Assembly: GCA_025934915.1 (NCBI GenBank)
Contig: JAICWG010000010.1
Location: 1-53,273 of the forward strand
Direction: 5' to 3'
DNA: 53,273 bases
DNA from: Nitrospira sp.
Lineage (GTDB): Bacteria > Nitrospirota > Nitrospiria > Nitrospirales > Nitrospiraceae
How positions within the stretch are numbered: position 1 is the stretch's first letter; every line of letters begins with the position of its first letter. Shown here one piece after another: positions 34,289 through 42,977 of the stretch. Position numbers and translations under genes: made by a program. The notes beneath the pieces were generated by a model, which searched no databases, had not been told where the DNA came from, and saw only the letters and a list, made by a program, of their open reading frames with translations.

Positions 34289-36289
34289 ATGTGCGGCATT
34301 GCGGCACTCTTTTGTCCTGATCCATTTCCCTTGGACGATCTTATTCGAAAGATGACCAGGGTGGTTCGCCATCGAGGCCCAGATGGCGAAGGGGTTGTCA
34401 TCTTTTCGGGTCGGAATTTCGTATCGACACCGTTTGGAGGAGCGGATACTGCGGATGATGCGTACCATTCAAGAATGGCCTATGCGCCGAGGCTGAATAG
34501 TGGACCAGTCATCGATGCGGTTATGGCGTTGGGACATCGCCGCCTTGCCATCATTGATCTCTCCGTAACCGGTCATCAGCCGATGTGCACGGCGGATGGC
34601 CTTGTGTGGATCACGTATAACGGAGAAATCTACAACCATCTCGAGTTGCGGGGTGAGCTTCAGCAACTGGGGTATGTCTTTGTTTCGCAGAGCGATACGG
34701 AGGTGATCCTGCAGGCCTACCTTGCCTGGGGCACGCACTGTGTCGATCGATTCAACGGCATGTTCGCCTTCGTGCTCATTGACCGAATGGCAGGGCGGGT
34801 GTTTGCGGCGCGTGATCGATTCGGCGTGAAGCCGCTCTACCTCTGGCGTTCGCCGGAGGGATTGGTCGCCATGGCTTCGGAGATTAAGCAGTTTACGGTG
34901 CTGCCTGGGTGGTTGCCTCGAGTCAACGGACAACAGGTGTATGACTTCTTGAACTGGGGATTGTTCGATCACACTGAAGAGACGATGTTCCAAGGCGTCC
35001 GTCAGCTCAGAGGAGGCGAGTGTGTAGACGGATCCATCGAGGATCTTCAAAAGACTTTCCCGATTCGCAGATGGTATCAACTGACCCCACGTCCTTTTTT
35101 AGGGGACATGAAAATGGCCGCCGACGAGTTTGTTGCGCTGTTTACGGATGCTGTGCGACTTCGTCTGAGGGCCGACGTCCCCGTCGGGTCCTGTCTGTCC
35201 GGCGGACTCGATTCGTCGTCGATTGTCTGTGTGGCGAATCTGCTCCTCCGATCGGCCGGAGTTGGATCCCACCAGAACACCTTTTCGGCTTGCGCCACCG
35301 AGAAACGGTTTGATGAGCGTCACCATATCGATGTCGTTGTTGGTCACACCAGTGTGAAGGCTCATTACGTCTATCCGGACCTGGGCGAACTTTTTGAAAT
35401 GCTCGATGCCATGACCTGGCATCAGGATGAACCTTTCGGTTCGACGAGTATGTGGGCCCAATGGAAAGTCTTCGAGCTCGCTAAGAATTCGCGCGTGAAA
35501 GTATTGTTGGACGGGCAAGGGGCTGATGAGCTGCTCCTCGGCTATCATGGGTTTTTCGCCCCGCATTTTGCCGGTCTATTTGCTGCCAGGCGATGGGGGA
35601 CACTGCTCCGAGAGGTATACGCGGCTAAGCGTCTTCATGAGCTGAGTTATGTCAGCTCCGCCAAATACCTTGCGAACGCAGTCCTGCCTGAACCGTTGCG
35701 CCGGCCCTTGCGACGGCTTGTCGGAAAACCGGCGTCGATGCCTCACTGGATCAACCGGGAACGGCTTGCATTCGATGATCGAGATCCCACTCTCGCATAC
35801 GGCTTCAAAACCACCTCGGTCAATCAGATGGCCCATGCCATGCTGACAGCTACCAGTGTGCCGATGCTGCTTCATTGGGAGGATCGCGATTCCATGGCTC
35901 ATAGCGTCGAGTCGAGGCTGCCATTTCTAGATTATAGGGTTGCGGAGTTTCTTATGGGCCTTCCCGCTGAAATGAAGTTATGGAACGCCACAACGAAGCA
36001 AGTCTTACGTGAAGCGATGAGGGGAACCCTGCCTGAGCCGATCCGCACGCGAATGGATAAAATGGGTTTTGTGACGCCTGAAGAAACGTGGGTCCGCAAG
36101 GATGCGTCCGAGCGATTTCGCATTGAGCTGCGCCGCGCTGTCGATGCCTCGCAAGGCGTGCTCAAAGCCTCGGCGCTTGACCATTTCGATGCCGTCATCG
36201 GCGGCCGGGAGTCTTTCAACTTCCTCGTGTGGCGAATGATCAGTTTCGGGCGGTGGATGGAGCGGTTTAACGTGGGACCGGCGGTGTAA
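34289..36289 (+). CDS. asnB: Asparagine synthase (glutamine-hydrolysing)-like amidotransferase
   Basis: Protein of 666 residues with both AsnB domains. The class II glutaminase begins with the catalytic Cys (MCGIAALF), then VVRHRGPDGEG, LGHRRLAIIDLSVTGHQPM, and YNGEIYNHLELRGEL. The synthetase domain has the PP-loop PVGSCLSGGLDSSSIVCVAN (about 298-317), LLDGQGADELLLGY and the C-terminal DRDSMAHSVESRLPFLDYRV with RTRMDKMGFVTPEETW. In glycan clusters such paralogues are thought to amidate uronic acids or related acids rather than make free asparagine; WbpS- and exosortase-linked AsnB proteins are examples. Its location between glycosyltransferases supports that, but it is inference. Confidence 0.92.
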   Translation: MCGIAALFCPDPFPLDDLIRKMTRVVRHRGPDGEGVVIFSGRNFVSTPFGGADTADDAYHSRMAYAPRLNSGPVIDAVMALGHRRLAIIDLSVTGHQPMCTADGLVWITYNGEIYNHLELRGELQQLGYVFVSQSDTEVILQAYLAWGTHCVDRFNGMFAFVLIDRMAGRVFAARDRFGVKPLYLWRSPEGLVAMASEIKQFTVLPGWLPRVNGQQVYDFLNWGLFDHTEETMFQGVRQLRGGECVDGSIEDLQKTFPIRRWYQLTPRPFLGDMKMAADEFVALFTDAVRLRLRADVPVGSCLSGGLDSSSIVCVANLLLRSAGVGSHQNTFSACATEKRFDERHHIDVVVGHTSVKAHYVYPDLGELFEMLDAMTWHQDEPFGSTSMWAQWKVFELAKNSRVKVLLDGQGADELLLGYHGFFAPHFAGLFAARRWGTLLREVYAAKRLHELSYVSSAKYLANAVLPEPLRRPLRRLVGKPASMPHWINRERLAFDDRDPTLAYGFKTTSVNQMAHAMLTATSVPMLLHWEDRDSMAHSVESRLPFLDYRVAEFLMGLPAEMKLWNATTKQVLREAMRGTLPEPIRTRMDKMGFVTPEETWVRKDASERFRIELRRAVDASQGVLKASALDHFDAVIGGRESFNFLVWRMISFGRWMERFNVGPAV

Positions 36290-36322
36290 GCGGAATGAGA
36301 GTGTGCTGGTGACACTGCCGAC

Positions 36323-37558
36323 ATGACCTTATCGGTCCTGTACCTCCATCCTAGTTCAGCGTTCAGCGGAGCATCTCGAAGTCTTGGAGAGTTGCTCCGT
36401 GGGTTACCGGAAGCGGCGGTCCGGCCGCAGGTTGTTCTTCCGCGCGGTCATGCAGCTGAGCTTCTGGAAGCGGAGGGATATCCGACCGAACAGACAGTCG
36501 GGATTGCGCAATACGACTGTACGAGGTATGGACACTATCGCGGGCTGCGGTGGCTCATTGCGCTGCGGGAACTCGTGCTGCTTCCGGCCACAGTCCTGGC
36601 TTGTATCCGTGCCCATCGTCGATGGCGTGATATTGATCTGATTCACGTCAACGAAATCACCGCCGTGATTGCCGCAGTGATGATGAAGGCGTTGTTCCAA
36701 AAGCCACTGGTGGTTCATGTGCGCTCCGTGCAACAGATGACGGGAATTCCCTTGCGGAGACGACTGCTCGAATTTTTGCTCCATCGTTATGCAGATGCCG
36801 TGGTTGCGATCGATACAACGGTGCGAGAGAGTTTGCCTTCGGATATGAGTGTGGACGTCGTACACAATAGTTATATGCCGCATGCCGCTTATGCCATTCC
36901 ACAAGCGGTTGTAGACCTGAGAAATCGTTTCCATAAAGATTCACTGCGAGTCGGAATGATAGGGAATCTTCTTGCCATGAAGGGTGTCTATGAGATTCTG
37001 GAGGCGGCGCGTCTTTGCATCGCGAGCGGTGTGAACGTCGACTTTGTTTTGGTAGGGAGTAGTCCGAGAAGACTGTCGGGACTTTCAGGAGCACTGCTCA
37101 ATTGGCTCGGGTTCTCACATGATTTGGATGGCGATGTTGCGCAGTTCACCGCGCGGAACGGTCTCGACGAGCGTGTGCATCGACTGGGCTTTATGCCGGA
37201 TGTGCAGGCCATCTATCAGTCCATCGATCTCCTCTGTTTTCCATCTCATCTGGATGCTGTCGGTCGTCCTGTCATCGAGGCTGCCTGGTATGGCGTGCCA
37301 AGTCTTGTGGCGGTTGAGCGGCCACGGCCGGATACGCTGGTTGATGGAGAAACGGGATTCTGTATTCCATCACGTGACCCCGAAGCGCTGGCTGCCGTCA
37401 TTGGTCGGCTGTCCAGCAGGCGGGATGAGGTGACGCGCATGGGGAGGGCGGCCAGAACATTGGCGGAATCGAACTTCGATGCCAAGAAAAACGGACATCT
37501 CATGTTGGCGATCTACCAACGTGTTGTGGGCCAATACCGCGAACAGTTTGGCTATTGA
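36323..37558 (+). CDS. Family 4 glycosyltransferase
   Basis: GT-B transferase of 411 residues. The N-terminus reads SVLYLHPSSAFSGASRSLGE (about 3-22), a pattern with GxSRSL that positions the acceptor. It has DLIHVNEITAVIAAVMMKAL, then the donor domain with VGMIGNLLAMKGVYEILEAA, LGFMPDVQAIYQSIDLLCFP and GRPVIEAAWYGVPSLVAVER (the E of the EX7E region). An amphipathic loop near residue 260 (SGLSGALLNWLGFSH) may touch the membrane. Its product is unknown. The stop shares a base with a following 20-codon glycosyltransferase stub. Confidence 0.87.
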   Translation: MTLSVLYLHPSSAFSGASRSLGELLRGLPEAAVRPQVVLPRGHAAELLEAEGYPTEQTVGIAQYDCTRYGHYRGLRWLIALRELVLLPATVLACIRAHRRWRDIDLIHVNEITAVIAAVMMKALFQKPLVVHVRSVQQMTGIPLRRRLLEFLLHRYADAVVAIDTTVRESLPSDMSVDVVHNSYMPHAAYAIPQAVVDLRNRFHKDSLRVGMIGNLLAMKGVYEILEAARLCIASGVNVDFVLVGSSPRRLSGLSGALLNWLGFSHDLDGDVAQFTARNGLDERVHRLGFMPDVQAIYQSIDLLCFPSHLDAVGRPVIEAAWYGVPSLVAVERPRPDTLVDGETGFCIPSRDPEALAAVIGRLSSRRDEVTRMGRAARTLAESNFDAKKNGHLMLAIYQRVVGQYREQFGY

Positions 37559-37620
37559 TGACCGCCGAGACGTCGTTGGGAGTTCTGATCGTTACCCAGT
37601 ATTTCCGGCCGCATCAATAA
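37558..37620 (+). pseudogene. N-terminal stub of a family 4 glycosyltransferase
   Basis: An ATG overlapping the previous stop (TGATG) opens a 20-codon frame, MTAETSLGVLIVTQYFRPHQ, then TAA. LxIVTQYFxP is the usual start of WbuB/WcaI-type glycosyltransferases, which run to about 400 residues. Everything after the first strand is gone. The translational coupling suggests a former operon member lost by deletion. Confidence 0.55.
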
Positions 37621-37631
37621 TCTAGCTCAGA

Positions 37632-38441
37632 ATGGGTTCGGGCGCAACGTCTTGTCGGGATTGCATGAGCCGGCCGCGTATCGTGATTTCGGTCGTTAGT
37701 CAACGTCAAGGCGCTCTCATGCGCGAATTGCTGATGGATATCGCTCGGTGCAAAGCCGATGTCCGCATCGTGATGACGTTGAATGTGCCGGAGGAGCTTC
37801 CCCTCGACGTCAACGGATATCCGCTTCCGATCGAGGTGATTCGAAATGAGCGGCCCAATGGTTTCGGCGCAAATCACAACCAAGCATTCCATCGCGTCTC
37901 CGGCGATTATTTTTGCGTAGTCAATCCCGACATCCGGTTGACCGACGATCCATTCGACAAGTTGGTGGCATGCTTACTTGAGTCCGACGCTTCATTGGCC
38001 GCGCCGATGGTGACCAACCCGGAAGGAGGAGTCGAAGACAGTGCGAGGCGGTTCCCAACCCCGTTTCGAATCGCAAAAAAAATCTTTCGTCCGGATCGGC
38101 AGGGCGATTACAATCTGCCGTCCAGACCATTCAACCCGGATTGGACGGGCGGAATGTTCATGATCTTTCAATCCGCCGCATTTCGGGAACTCGGCGGGTT
38201 TGATGAGCGGTATTTTCTCTATTATGAGGATGTGGATATTTGCGCGCGGCTGCGTCTTTCTGGGCATGAGATTGTCGTATGCCCTTGTGCGCGCGTGGTC
38301 CATGCTGCCCGTCGGGAGAGCCATCGAAATCTTCAATATCTGATGTGGCATCTCGCGAGCATCTCGCGATTTTTCTGTTCTCTCGTCTTCGTCAAACTTG
38401 CGATCCGAGGGTTCCTATCGAGGCACAACCTGCCGGGTTGA
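37632..38441 (+). CDS. Family 2 glycosyltransferase (rhamnosyltransferase-like)
   Basis: GT-A fold transferase, 269 residues from ATG 37632 or 258 from ATG 37665 (MSRPRIVISVVSQRQGAL), which fits the family start better. It has PIEVIRNERPNGFGANHNQA, the metal-binding VVNPDIRLTD (DxD-type position NPD), AAPMVTNPEGGVEDSARRFP, and WTGGMFMIFQSAAFRELGGF with DERYFLYYEDVDICARLRLS. The GGFDExYFLYxEDVDLCxR block is typical of WbbL-like rhamnosyltransferases and relatives. dTDP-rhamnose genes lie 10 kb downstream. It ends before a 195-bp gap. Confidence 0.85.
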   Translation: MGSGATSCRDCMSRPRIVISVVSQRQGALMRELLMDIARCKADVRIVMTLNVPEELPLDVNGYPLPIEVIRNERPNGFGANHNQAFHRVSGDYFCVVNPDIRLTDDPFDKLVACLLESDASLAAPMVTNPEGGVEDSARRFPTPFRIAKKIFRPDRQGDYNLPSRPFNPDWTGGMFMIFQSAAFRELGGFDERYFLYYEDVDICARLRLSGHEIVVCPCARVVHAARRESHRNLQYLMWHLASISRFFCSLVFVKLAIRGFLSRHNLPG

Positions 38442-38588
38442 TGGTTTGTGATAGGCGGGTATCTTGTTTTTGGATGAGATCGGTTGCGAGAAACCGTCAG
38501 GGGACAAAGGGTGAAGGTTCTTGAATGTTTGCAATCGGGCGGGTCCGATGTGCTTCAACATTGGTCCGACATGGGTGTTTGACGTCGG

Positions 38589-38616
38589 TTGGATGTGCCG
38601 TTTCGTGTAGTATAAA
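38589..38616 (+). promoter_or_regulatory. Candidate sigma70 promoter before the epimerase gene
   Basis: TTGGAT (38589-38594), a 16-bp spacer and TATAAA (38611-38616) lie 20 bp before the GTG at 38637. A transcript start near 38623 gives a short leader. It sits in the largest gap (195 bp) of the variable block, so it may start an internal transcript for 38637 onward. The rest of the gap shows nothing coding. Confidence 0.5.
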
Positions 38617-38636
38617 AAACGCCGTTGTGACTGGCC

Positions 38637-39629
38637 GTGGACGAACTGGTACTGATAACTGGTGCAAATGGGTTCGTGGGGTCGGCGCTCTGTCGTCGCC
38701 TTAGGGAGATTGGGTGCTTCGTCAGGAAGGCGGTTCGAGACCGAACGAAACTCCTGCAGAAGGGTATAGCTGCATCAGATGATTGTGAGTATGGGGTCCT
38801 GCATGATCAATCAATGGAGCATGAAACGCAACAGGCGCTGCAAGGGGTGCGGGCGGTCATCCACCTGGCGGCGCGGGTCCATATCATGACGGACCATGCA
38901 GCCGATCCGCTTTGTGAATTTCGCCAAGTCAACACAACTTGGACTGAGCGGCTCGCTCGGGCAGCGGCGGCGGCGGGTGTTCGTCGATTCCTGTATTTGA
39001 GCTCGATCAAAGTGAACGGCGAGCAGAGCATGATGCCGTTTACCGAAGAGGATCATCCAAATCCACAAGACCCATATGGCATTTCTAAGTGGGAAGCTGA
39101 ACGGGCTCTGGCAACTGTATCCTCCCAGACGGACTTAGAGATCGTCATCATCCGGTCACCGCTCGTCTATGGTCCGGACGTTGGGGGGAATTTTCTGCGA
39201 CTGTTGAATGTGCTGTACAAAGGTATTCCGCTGCCGCTTGCAACGGTCGAAAACCACCGCAGTCTGATCTATCGAGAAAACTTGGTTGATGCCATAGTTC
39301 GCTGTGTTCAGGAAACATCGGCTGCGGGGCAGACCTATCTCGTCAGCGACGGAGATGATCTCTCCACCCCTGAATTGATTCGACGACTCGCCAAGGCCAT
39401 GGGCCTGACGGCGCGTCTCTGGCCGCTGCCCCTCTCCATGCTCCGCAGTTTGGGGCACATCGTAGGGAGGCAGGCGGTGGTTGATCGACTGCTCGGTTCG
39501 CTCCAAGTCAACTCGTCTAAAATCAGGCGGGAGTTGGGCTGGCATCCCCCGTTCCCTGTCGACCAGGGTCTTGCTGAAACCGCTGCCTGGTTCCGAGCCC
39601 GAACATTCCGTCGAGTCATGGTTTCATAA
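38637..39629 (+). CDS. NAD-dependent epimerase/dehydratase (WbpK/WbpV-like, QuiNAc/FucNAc reductase type)
   Basis: Extended SDR of 330 residues. The cofactor loop is ELVLITGANGFVGSALCRRL (about 3-22). The catalytic triad region shows LSSIKVNGE and DPYGISKWEAERAL, with the Tyr-xxx-Lys as YGISK. It also has VIIRSPLVYGPDVGGNFLRL and RSLIYRENLVDAIVRCVQ. This subfamily pairs with WbpL/WecA-type transferases, reducing a 4-keto-6-deoxy UDP-HexNAc before transfer to undecaprenyl phosphate. Here that transferase is the next gene, and the CapD-like 4,6-dehydratase that makes the substrate is at 46637. The start is GTG 38637. Confidence 0.85.
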   Translation: MDELVLITGANGFVGSALCRRLREIGCFVRKAVRDRTKLLQKGIAASDDCEYGVLHDQSMEHETQQALQGVRAVIHLAARVHIMTDHAADPLCEFRQVNTTWTERLARAAAAAGVRRFLYLSSIKVNGEQSMMPFTEEDHPNPQDPYGISKWEAERALATVSSQTDLEIVIIRSPLVYGPDVGGNFLRLLNVLYKGIPLPLATVENHRSLIYRENLVDAIVRCVQETSAAGQTYLVSDGDDLSTPELIRRLAKAMGLTARLWPLPLSMLRSLGHIVGRQAVVDRLLGSLQVNSSKIRRELGWHPPFPVDQGLAETAAWFRARTFRRVMVS

Positions 39630-39770
39630 TGGAAAAGGTGAGGTTCGGTCGAGAGATATGGGATCAACCAAAGAACCATTGCTGTGGGTATCAAAGCTTG
39701 TCCGTGCTGTCGGATCTCATCCGTATGCTGTGTTGAGAGATCCTGGTCATGATTGAGTGCGCGTAATACC

Positions 39771-40940
39771 ATGCCGATGTCGATCATGATGATTGCCGTT
39801 CCTGCTCTTGCCGCCTTTGTGGTCGCTTGGTGGATCACTGACCGGCTCTGTTCACCGAGATCCTATCTTTCTATTCTTGCTCATCCCAATGAACGAACCT
39901 TGCATGCCATGCCGACCCCCCAGACCGGAGGGTTAGCCGTCATCGGCAGTGTGGTGATCAGCCTGATTTTGGCAGCTAGTGTGTTGGCGATTACCCAACC
40001 CTCAAAGCCTGTGTTGCCAAAAGGTGTGGCGTCGGGGAGTATTTGGATCGTGGTTTCGATGCTCCTCATCTTCGTCGTGTCCTTCATCGATGACTGTGTC
40101 GGTCTTCCCGCCGCCCTCCGGTTGGGTGTCCAAGCCGTCTCCGCCTGTATCATTATCGGGGGCGTCGGTTTGGCCTTGTCTTCTATCCCAATACCAGGAG
40201 GACCGAACGTCCAGCTTGGGCTAGCCGCAATTCCGGTGAGCGTCCTCGTCCTCCTATGGATGGCGAATCTCTATAACTTTATGGACGGTATGGACGGCTT
40301 TGCAGGCGGAATGACGTTTTTTGGGTTCGGATTTCTCGCATATTTCGGGTGGCAGGCCCATTTCCCGGTCATGCTCATCATCGCCACGTTCGTTGCGATG
40401 GGCGCGCTGGGATTTCTCACCCATAATTTCCCGCCTGCACGTATCTTCATGGGCGATGCGGGGAGCATTACGATTGGATTCTTGGCGGGGACATTGATGA
40501 TCCTTGGAGTTCGCGACGGAATATTCGAGTTGTGGGTTCCGGTCATGATCTTCTCCCCATTCATTGTGGATGCGACCGTAACATTGATCCATCGGATATC
40601 TGGTCGAAAAAGGATCTGGGAAGCTCATCGCGAGCATTATTATCAACGGTTGGTTCTGAGCGGATGGAGCCATCGCCGGACCGTGCTGGCAGAGTATGGA
40701 GTCATGGTTCTGTGCGGAGGACTGGCCGTTCTGTATCATCACTCGACGGACAAAGGGCGGCTCATTGTGCTTGGCGTATGGGTGGGCATGTTTCTTGTGT
40801 TGGGGAGACTCGTGAAGAGGTTGGAACTACAACAACAAACCGTTTCTCGTTCCGTTCGGAGTTCAAAGGCGGCAAGCGAAGCAACCAATGTACAGGCAGT
40901 GCCTGCCGAAGAATCCCAGAGAGTGACCGTCAAAACATAG
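39771..40940 (+). CDS. Undecaprenyl-phosphate HexNAc-1-phosphate transferase (WbpL/WecA-like)
   Basis: Integral membrane enzyme of the MraY/WecA family, 389 residues with about 10 helices. It joins a sugar-1-phosphate to undecaprenyl phosphate and so starts repeat-unit synthesis. Motifs are HPNERTLHAMPTPQTGGLAV (about 39-58), the Asp pair in SFIDDCVGLPAALRLGVQ, NLYNFMDGMDGFAGGMTFFG, and PARIFMGDAGSITIGFLAG, plus the C-terminal HREHYYQRL substrate loop. ATG 39771 is preferred over an in-frame TTG at 39753; no strong ribosome site is visible. The combination with the upstream epimerase gene matches WbpK-WbpL pairs, suggesting QuiNAc or FucNAc as first sugar. Confidence 0.92.
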   Translation: MPMSIMMIAVPALAAFVVAWWITDRLCSPRSYLSILAHPNERTLHAMPTPQTGGLAVIGSVVISLILAASVLAITQPSKPVLPKGVASGSIWIVVSMLLIFVVSFIDDCVGLPAALRLGVQAVSACIIIGGVGLALSSIPIPGGPNVQLGLAAIPVSVLVLLWMANLYNFMDGMDGFAGGMTFFGFGFLAYFGWQAHFPVMLIIATFVAMGALGFLTHNFPPARIFMGDAGSITIGFLAGTLMILGVRDGIFELWVPVMIFSPFIVDATVTLIHRISGRKRIWEAHREHYYQRLVLSGWSHRRTVLAEYGVMVLCGGLAVLYHHSTDKGRLIVLGVWVGMFLVLGRLVKRLELQQQTVSRSVRSSKAASEATNVQAVPAEESQRVTVKT

Positions 40941-40941
40941 C

Positions 40942-41739
40942 GTGACCGTGCTCGATTCTACCTCCTCCCAACAGAAGAACCGCAATGATTTATTGCGGCT
41001 TGCTGTTCGGTTACGCGATGCGGGACACCTTTTTTGTCGCGGCAATTCCGAAATGGAGGATTTATTCAAGGGAAGCATCGATCGGTTCTGCGAAATCGCG
41101 ATCCGGCTGAGTGAAGCCAAGCGGGTGCTCGATGTCGGGTCTGGACAAGGCCTATTGCTCTCGTTTCTGACCGAACTGGGCCACGAGTGTCATGCGCTCG
41201 ATGTGAAAGATCAGCCTTCGATGTATCCCGATACGTATGGGAAAGGCATTACGTTTCAGCTTTGCAATGTGGAAGCAGATGCGATTCCCTATCCGGAGGA
41301 ATCTTTCGATGCCGTGGTGTGTTGCCAAGTGCTTGAACATTTTTCACATTCGCATCTTCCGGCGGTCCGGGAAATGAAGCGAGTGCTGCGGCCCGGAGGG
41401 GTGCTGGAGATCGATGTGCCGAATGTCGCCAGTTTCCGTAACCGACTTCGACTGTTGCGTGGCAAGCACATCACCTATGATTATGCCGAGCACTATCTCC
41501 GTGCAACCCCCATCCTCTACAAAGGTATGTCGTATTATCCCCTGCGACACAATCGCGAGTTTACCCGAGGTGAGTTGGAGTTGTTGCTGCACTTGACGGG
41601 GTTCCAACGATATGAGGTGTCGTTCCTCAAGTCCAGGCGTTACCGCGAGGGGATTGAGCAGATGAAATCGGTGGGCACGGCTGTGAAAGACATGATTCCC
41701 TCCTTTCGAAAATCTCTGATTGCCTTCGCCTATAAGTGA
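40942..41739 (+). CDS. SAM-dependent methyltransferase
   Basis: Class I methyltransferase of 265 residues. SAM motif I is RVLDVGSGQGLLLSFLTELG (about 54-73), then HALDVKDQPSMYPD, IPYPEESFDAVVCCQVLEHF and MKRVLRPGGVLEIDVPNVAS. The region FRNRLRLLRGKHITYDYAEH contains residues that may bind a sugar acceptor. It starts at GTG 40942, one base after the previous stop, and its own stop shares a base with the next ATG (TGATG). Probably it caps or decorates the glycan; the target is unknown. Confidence 0.85.
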   Translation: MTVLDSTSSQQKNRNDLLRLAVRLRDAGHLFCRGNSEMEDLFKGSIDRFCEIAIRLSEAKRVLDVGSGQGLLLSFLTELGHECHALDVKDQPSMYPDTYGKGITFQLCNVEADAIPYPEESFDAVVCCQVLEHFSHSHLPAVREMKRVLRPGGVLEIDVPNVASFRNRLRLLRGKHITYDYAEHYLRATPILYKGMSYYPLRHNREFTRGELELLLHLTGFQRYEVSFLKSRRYREGIEQMKSVGTAVKDMIPSFRKSLIAFAYK

Positions 41740-42977
41740 TGGATTGGCGACTTGACAGACTCCAATCGCAGGCGAGGCGAGCGGCAGGCTGGACGACGAC
41801 TGCGCTCGGGTTCACCATTCCGATCTGGGTGGTGGCAGACAGTATTCTTGTCGTTCTGTTTGTCGTCTGTTGGGCTGCGAGTGGGGAATGGAGGAAACGA
41901 ATTCGTCGAATCACTGCGAATCCCGTGGCGATAAGCGCGTTGTTGTTGTTCGGATGGTTGCTGCTGGGAACGCTGTGGGGAATGGGGTCTCTGGAAGAAC
42001 GACTACTCGCGCTGAAGAAGTATGCCGATCTCTTGCTTATCCCTCTGTTGATTTCTATGGTGAGCGATGTCCAAGAGCGAAATCGCGCTATCTCGGCCTT
42101 GGCGGCTTCGTTAGTAGCGACCTTGGCGTTGTCGCTCGTGTTGAGTTTGGGAGTCCTCCCAACCGGTGGGGTTATCGGTTGTGATTCATCTAACCCCTGT
42201 GTGTTTAAAAAACATACGACTCATAACGTACTGATGGCATTCGGTGCATTGCTATTCGGCGTGTTGGCCTGGAAGTCGCGAGGCAGATGGATAGGATGGG
42301 GATGGGGGCTTGCCTCATGCTTGGCTGTAGGTAATGTTTTATTGATGGTGCAGGGCCGAACTGGATATGTGGTGCTGGCTGGGCTTGCCATCCTGGCCTT
42401 TCATATGGCCTTGGGGTGGCGAGGAATACTCGCGGCGATTGTGGCGCTAAGCGTATCATTTTCGATAGCGTACCAGGTTTCGTCTTCATTTCACGAACGG
42501 GTGAACCTTGCCCTTTCTGGTGTCACGCAGTGGAATCCCAAGGTGGCTGTAGTGGATGATGCGGTAGGCTGGCGATTGGAATATTTTTATCACACAGCCG
42601 AGATCATTCAGGACCACCCACTGATAGGTGTCGGTACGGGAGGGTTTGTTCAAGCGTACCGGGCCCGTACCGAACAAGCCGGTCTAACCGGTCTGGATGT
42701 TCCGCCCCATCCCCACAATCAATACCTGTTTATCCTGGCGCAAGTCGGCATCGTAGGGCTCGGTTTACTGCTCTGGCTGTTTGTGCAACAGTGGCGATCG
42801 ACGCGTCTTGCCGGTGATGCGCCGTATGGGTTGCTTGCCAGAGGGCTGGTGGTCACCATCGCGATCGGCTGTTTCTTCAACCCCTTTCTCGTCGACCATA
42901 CGGAGAAACTGTTTTACTGCTTGTTCTCCGGCCTGATGTATTCGAGGATTGATTCGCAAGCCGGTACGAAGACATGA
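41739..42977 (+). CDS. O-antigen ligase/polymerase family protein (WaaL- or Wzy-like)
   Basis: Polytopic membrane protein of 412 residues with about 10-12 helices. The Wzy_C region shows QGRTGYVVLAGLAILAFHMA (about 204-223) and the large periplasmic loop HPLIGVGTGGFVQAYRARTE followed by PPHPHNQYLFILAQVGIVGL. The HPHNxYL motif is shared by WaaL ligases. It would either attach O-antigen to lipid A-core or polymerise repeat units in the periplasm; the sequence alone does not decide. It overlaps genes on both sides, so it belongs to a tight operon with the WaaE-like transferase. Confidence 0.88.
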   Translation: MDWRLDRLQSQARRAAGWTTTALGFTIPIWVVADSILVVLFVVCWAASGEWRKRIRRITANPVAISALLLFGWLLLGTLWGMGSLEERLLALKKYADLLLIPLLISMVSDVQERNRAISALAASLVATLALSLVLSLGVLPTGGVIGCDSSNPCVFKKHTTHNVLMAFGALLFGVLAWKSRGRWIGWGWGLASCLAVGNVLLMVQGRTGYVVLAGLAILAFHMALGWRGILAAIVALSVSFSIAYQVSSSFHERVNLALSGVTQWNPKVAVVDDAVGWRLEYFYHTAEIIQDHPLIGVGTGGFVQAYRARTEQAGLTGLDVPPHPHNQYLFILAQVGIVGLGLLLWLFVQQWRSTRLAGDAPYGLLARGLVVTIAIGCFFNPFLVDHTEKLFYCLFSGLMYSRIDSQAGTKT

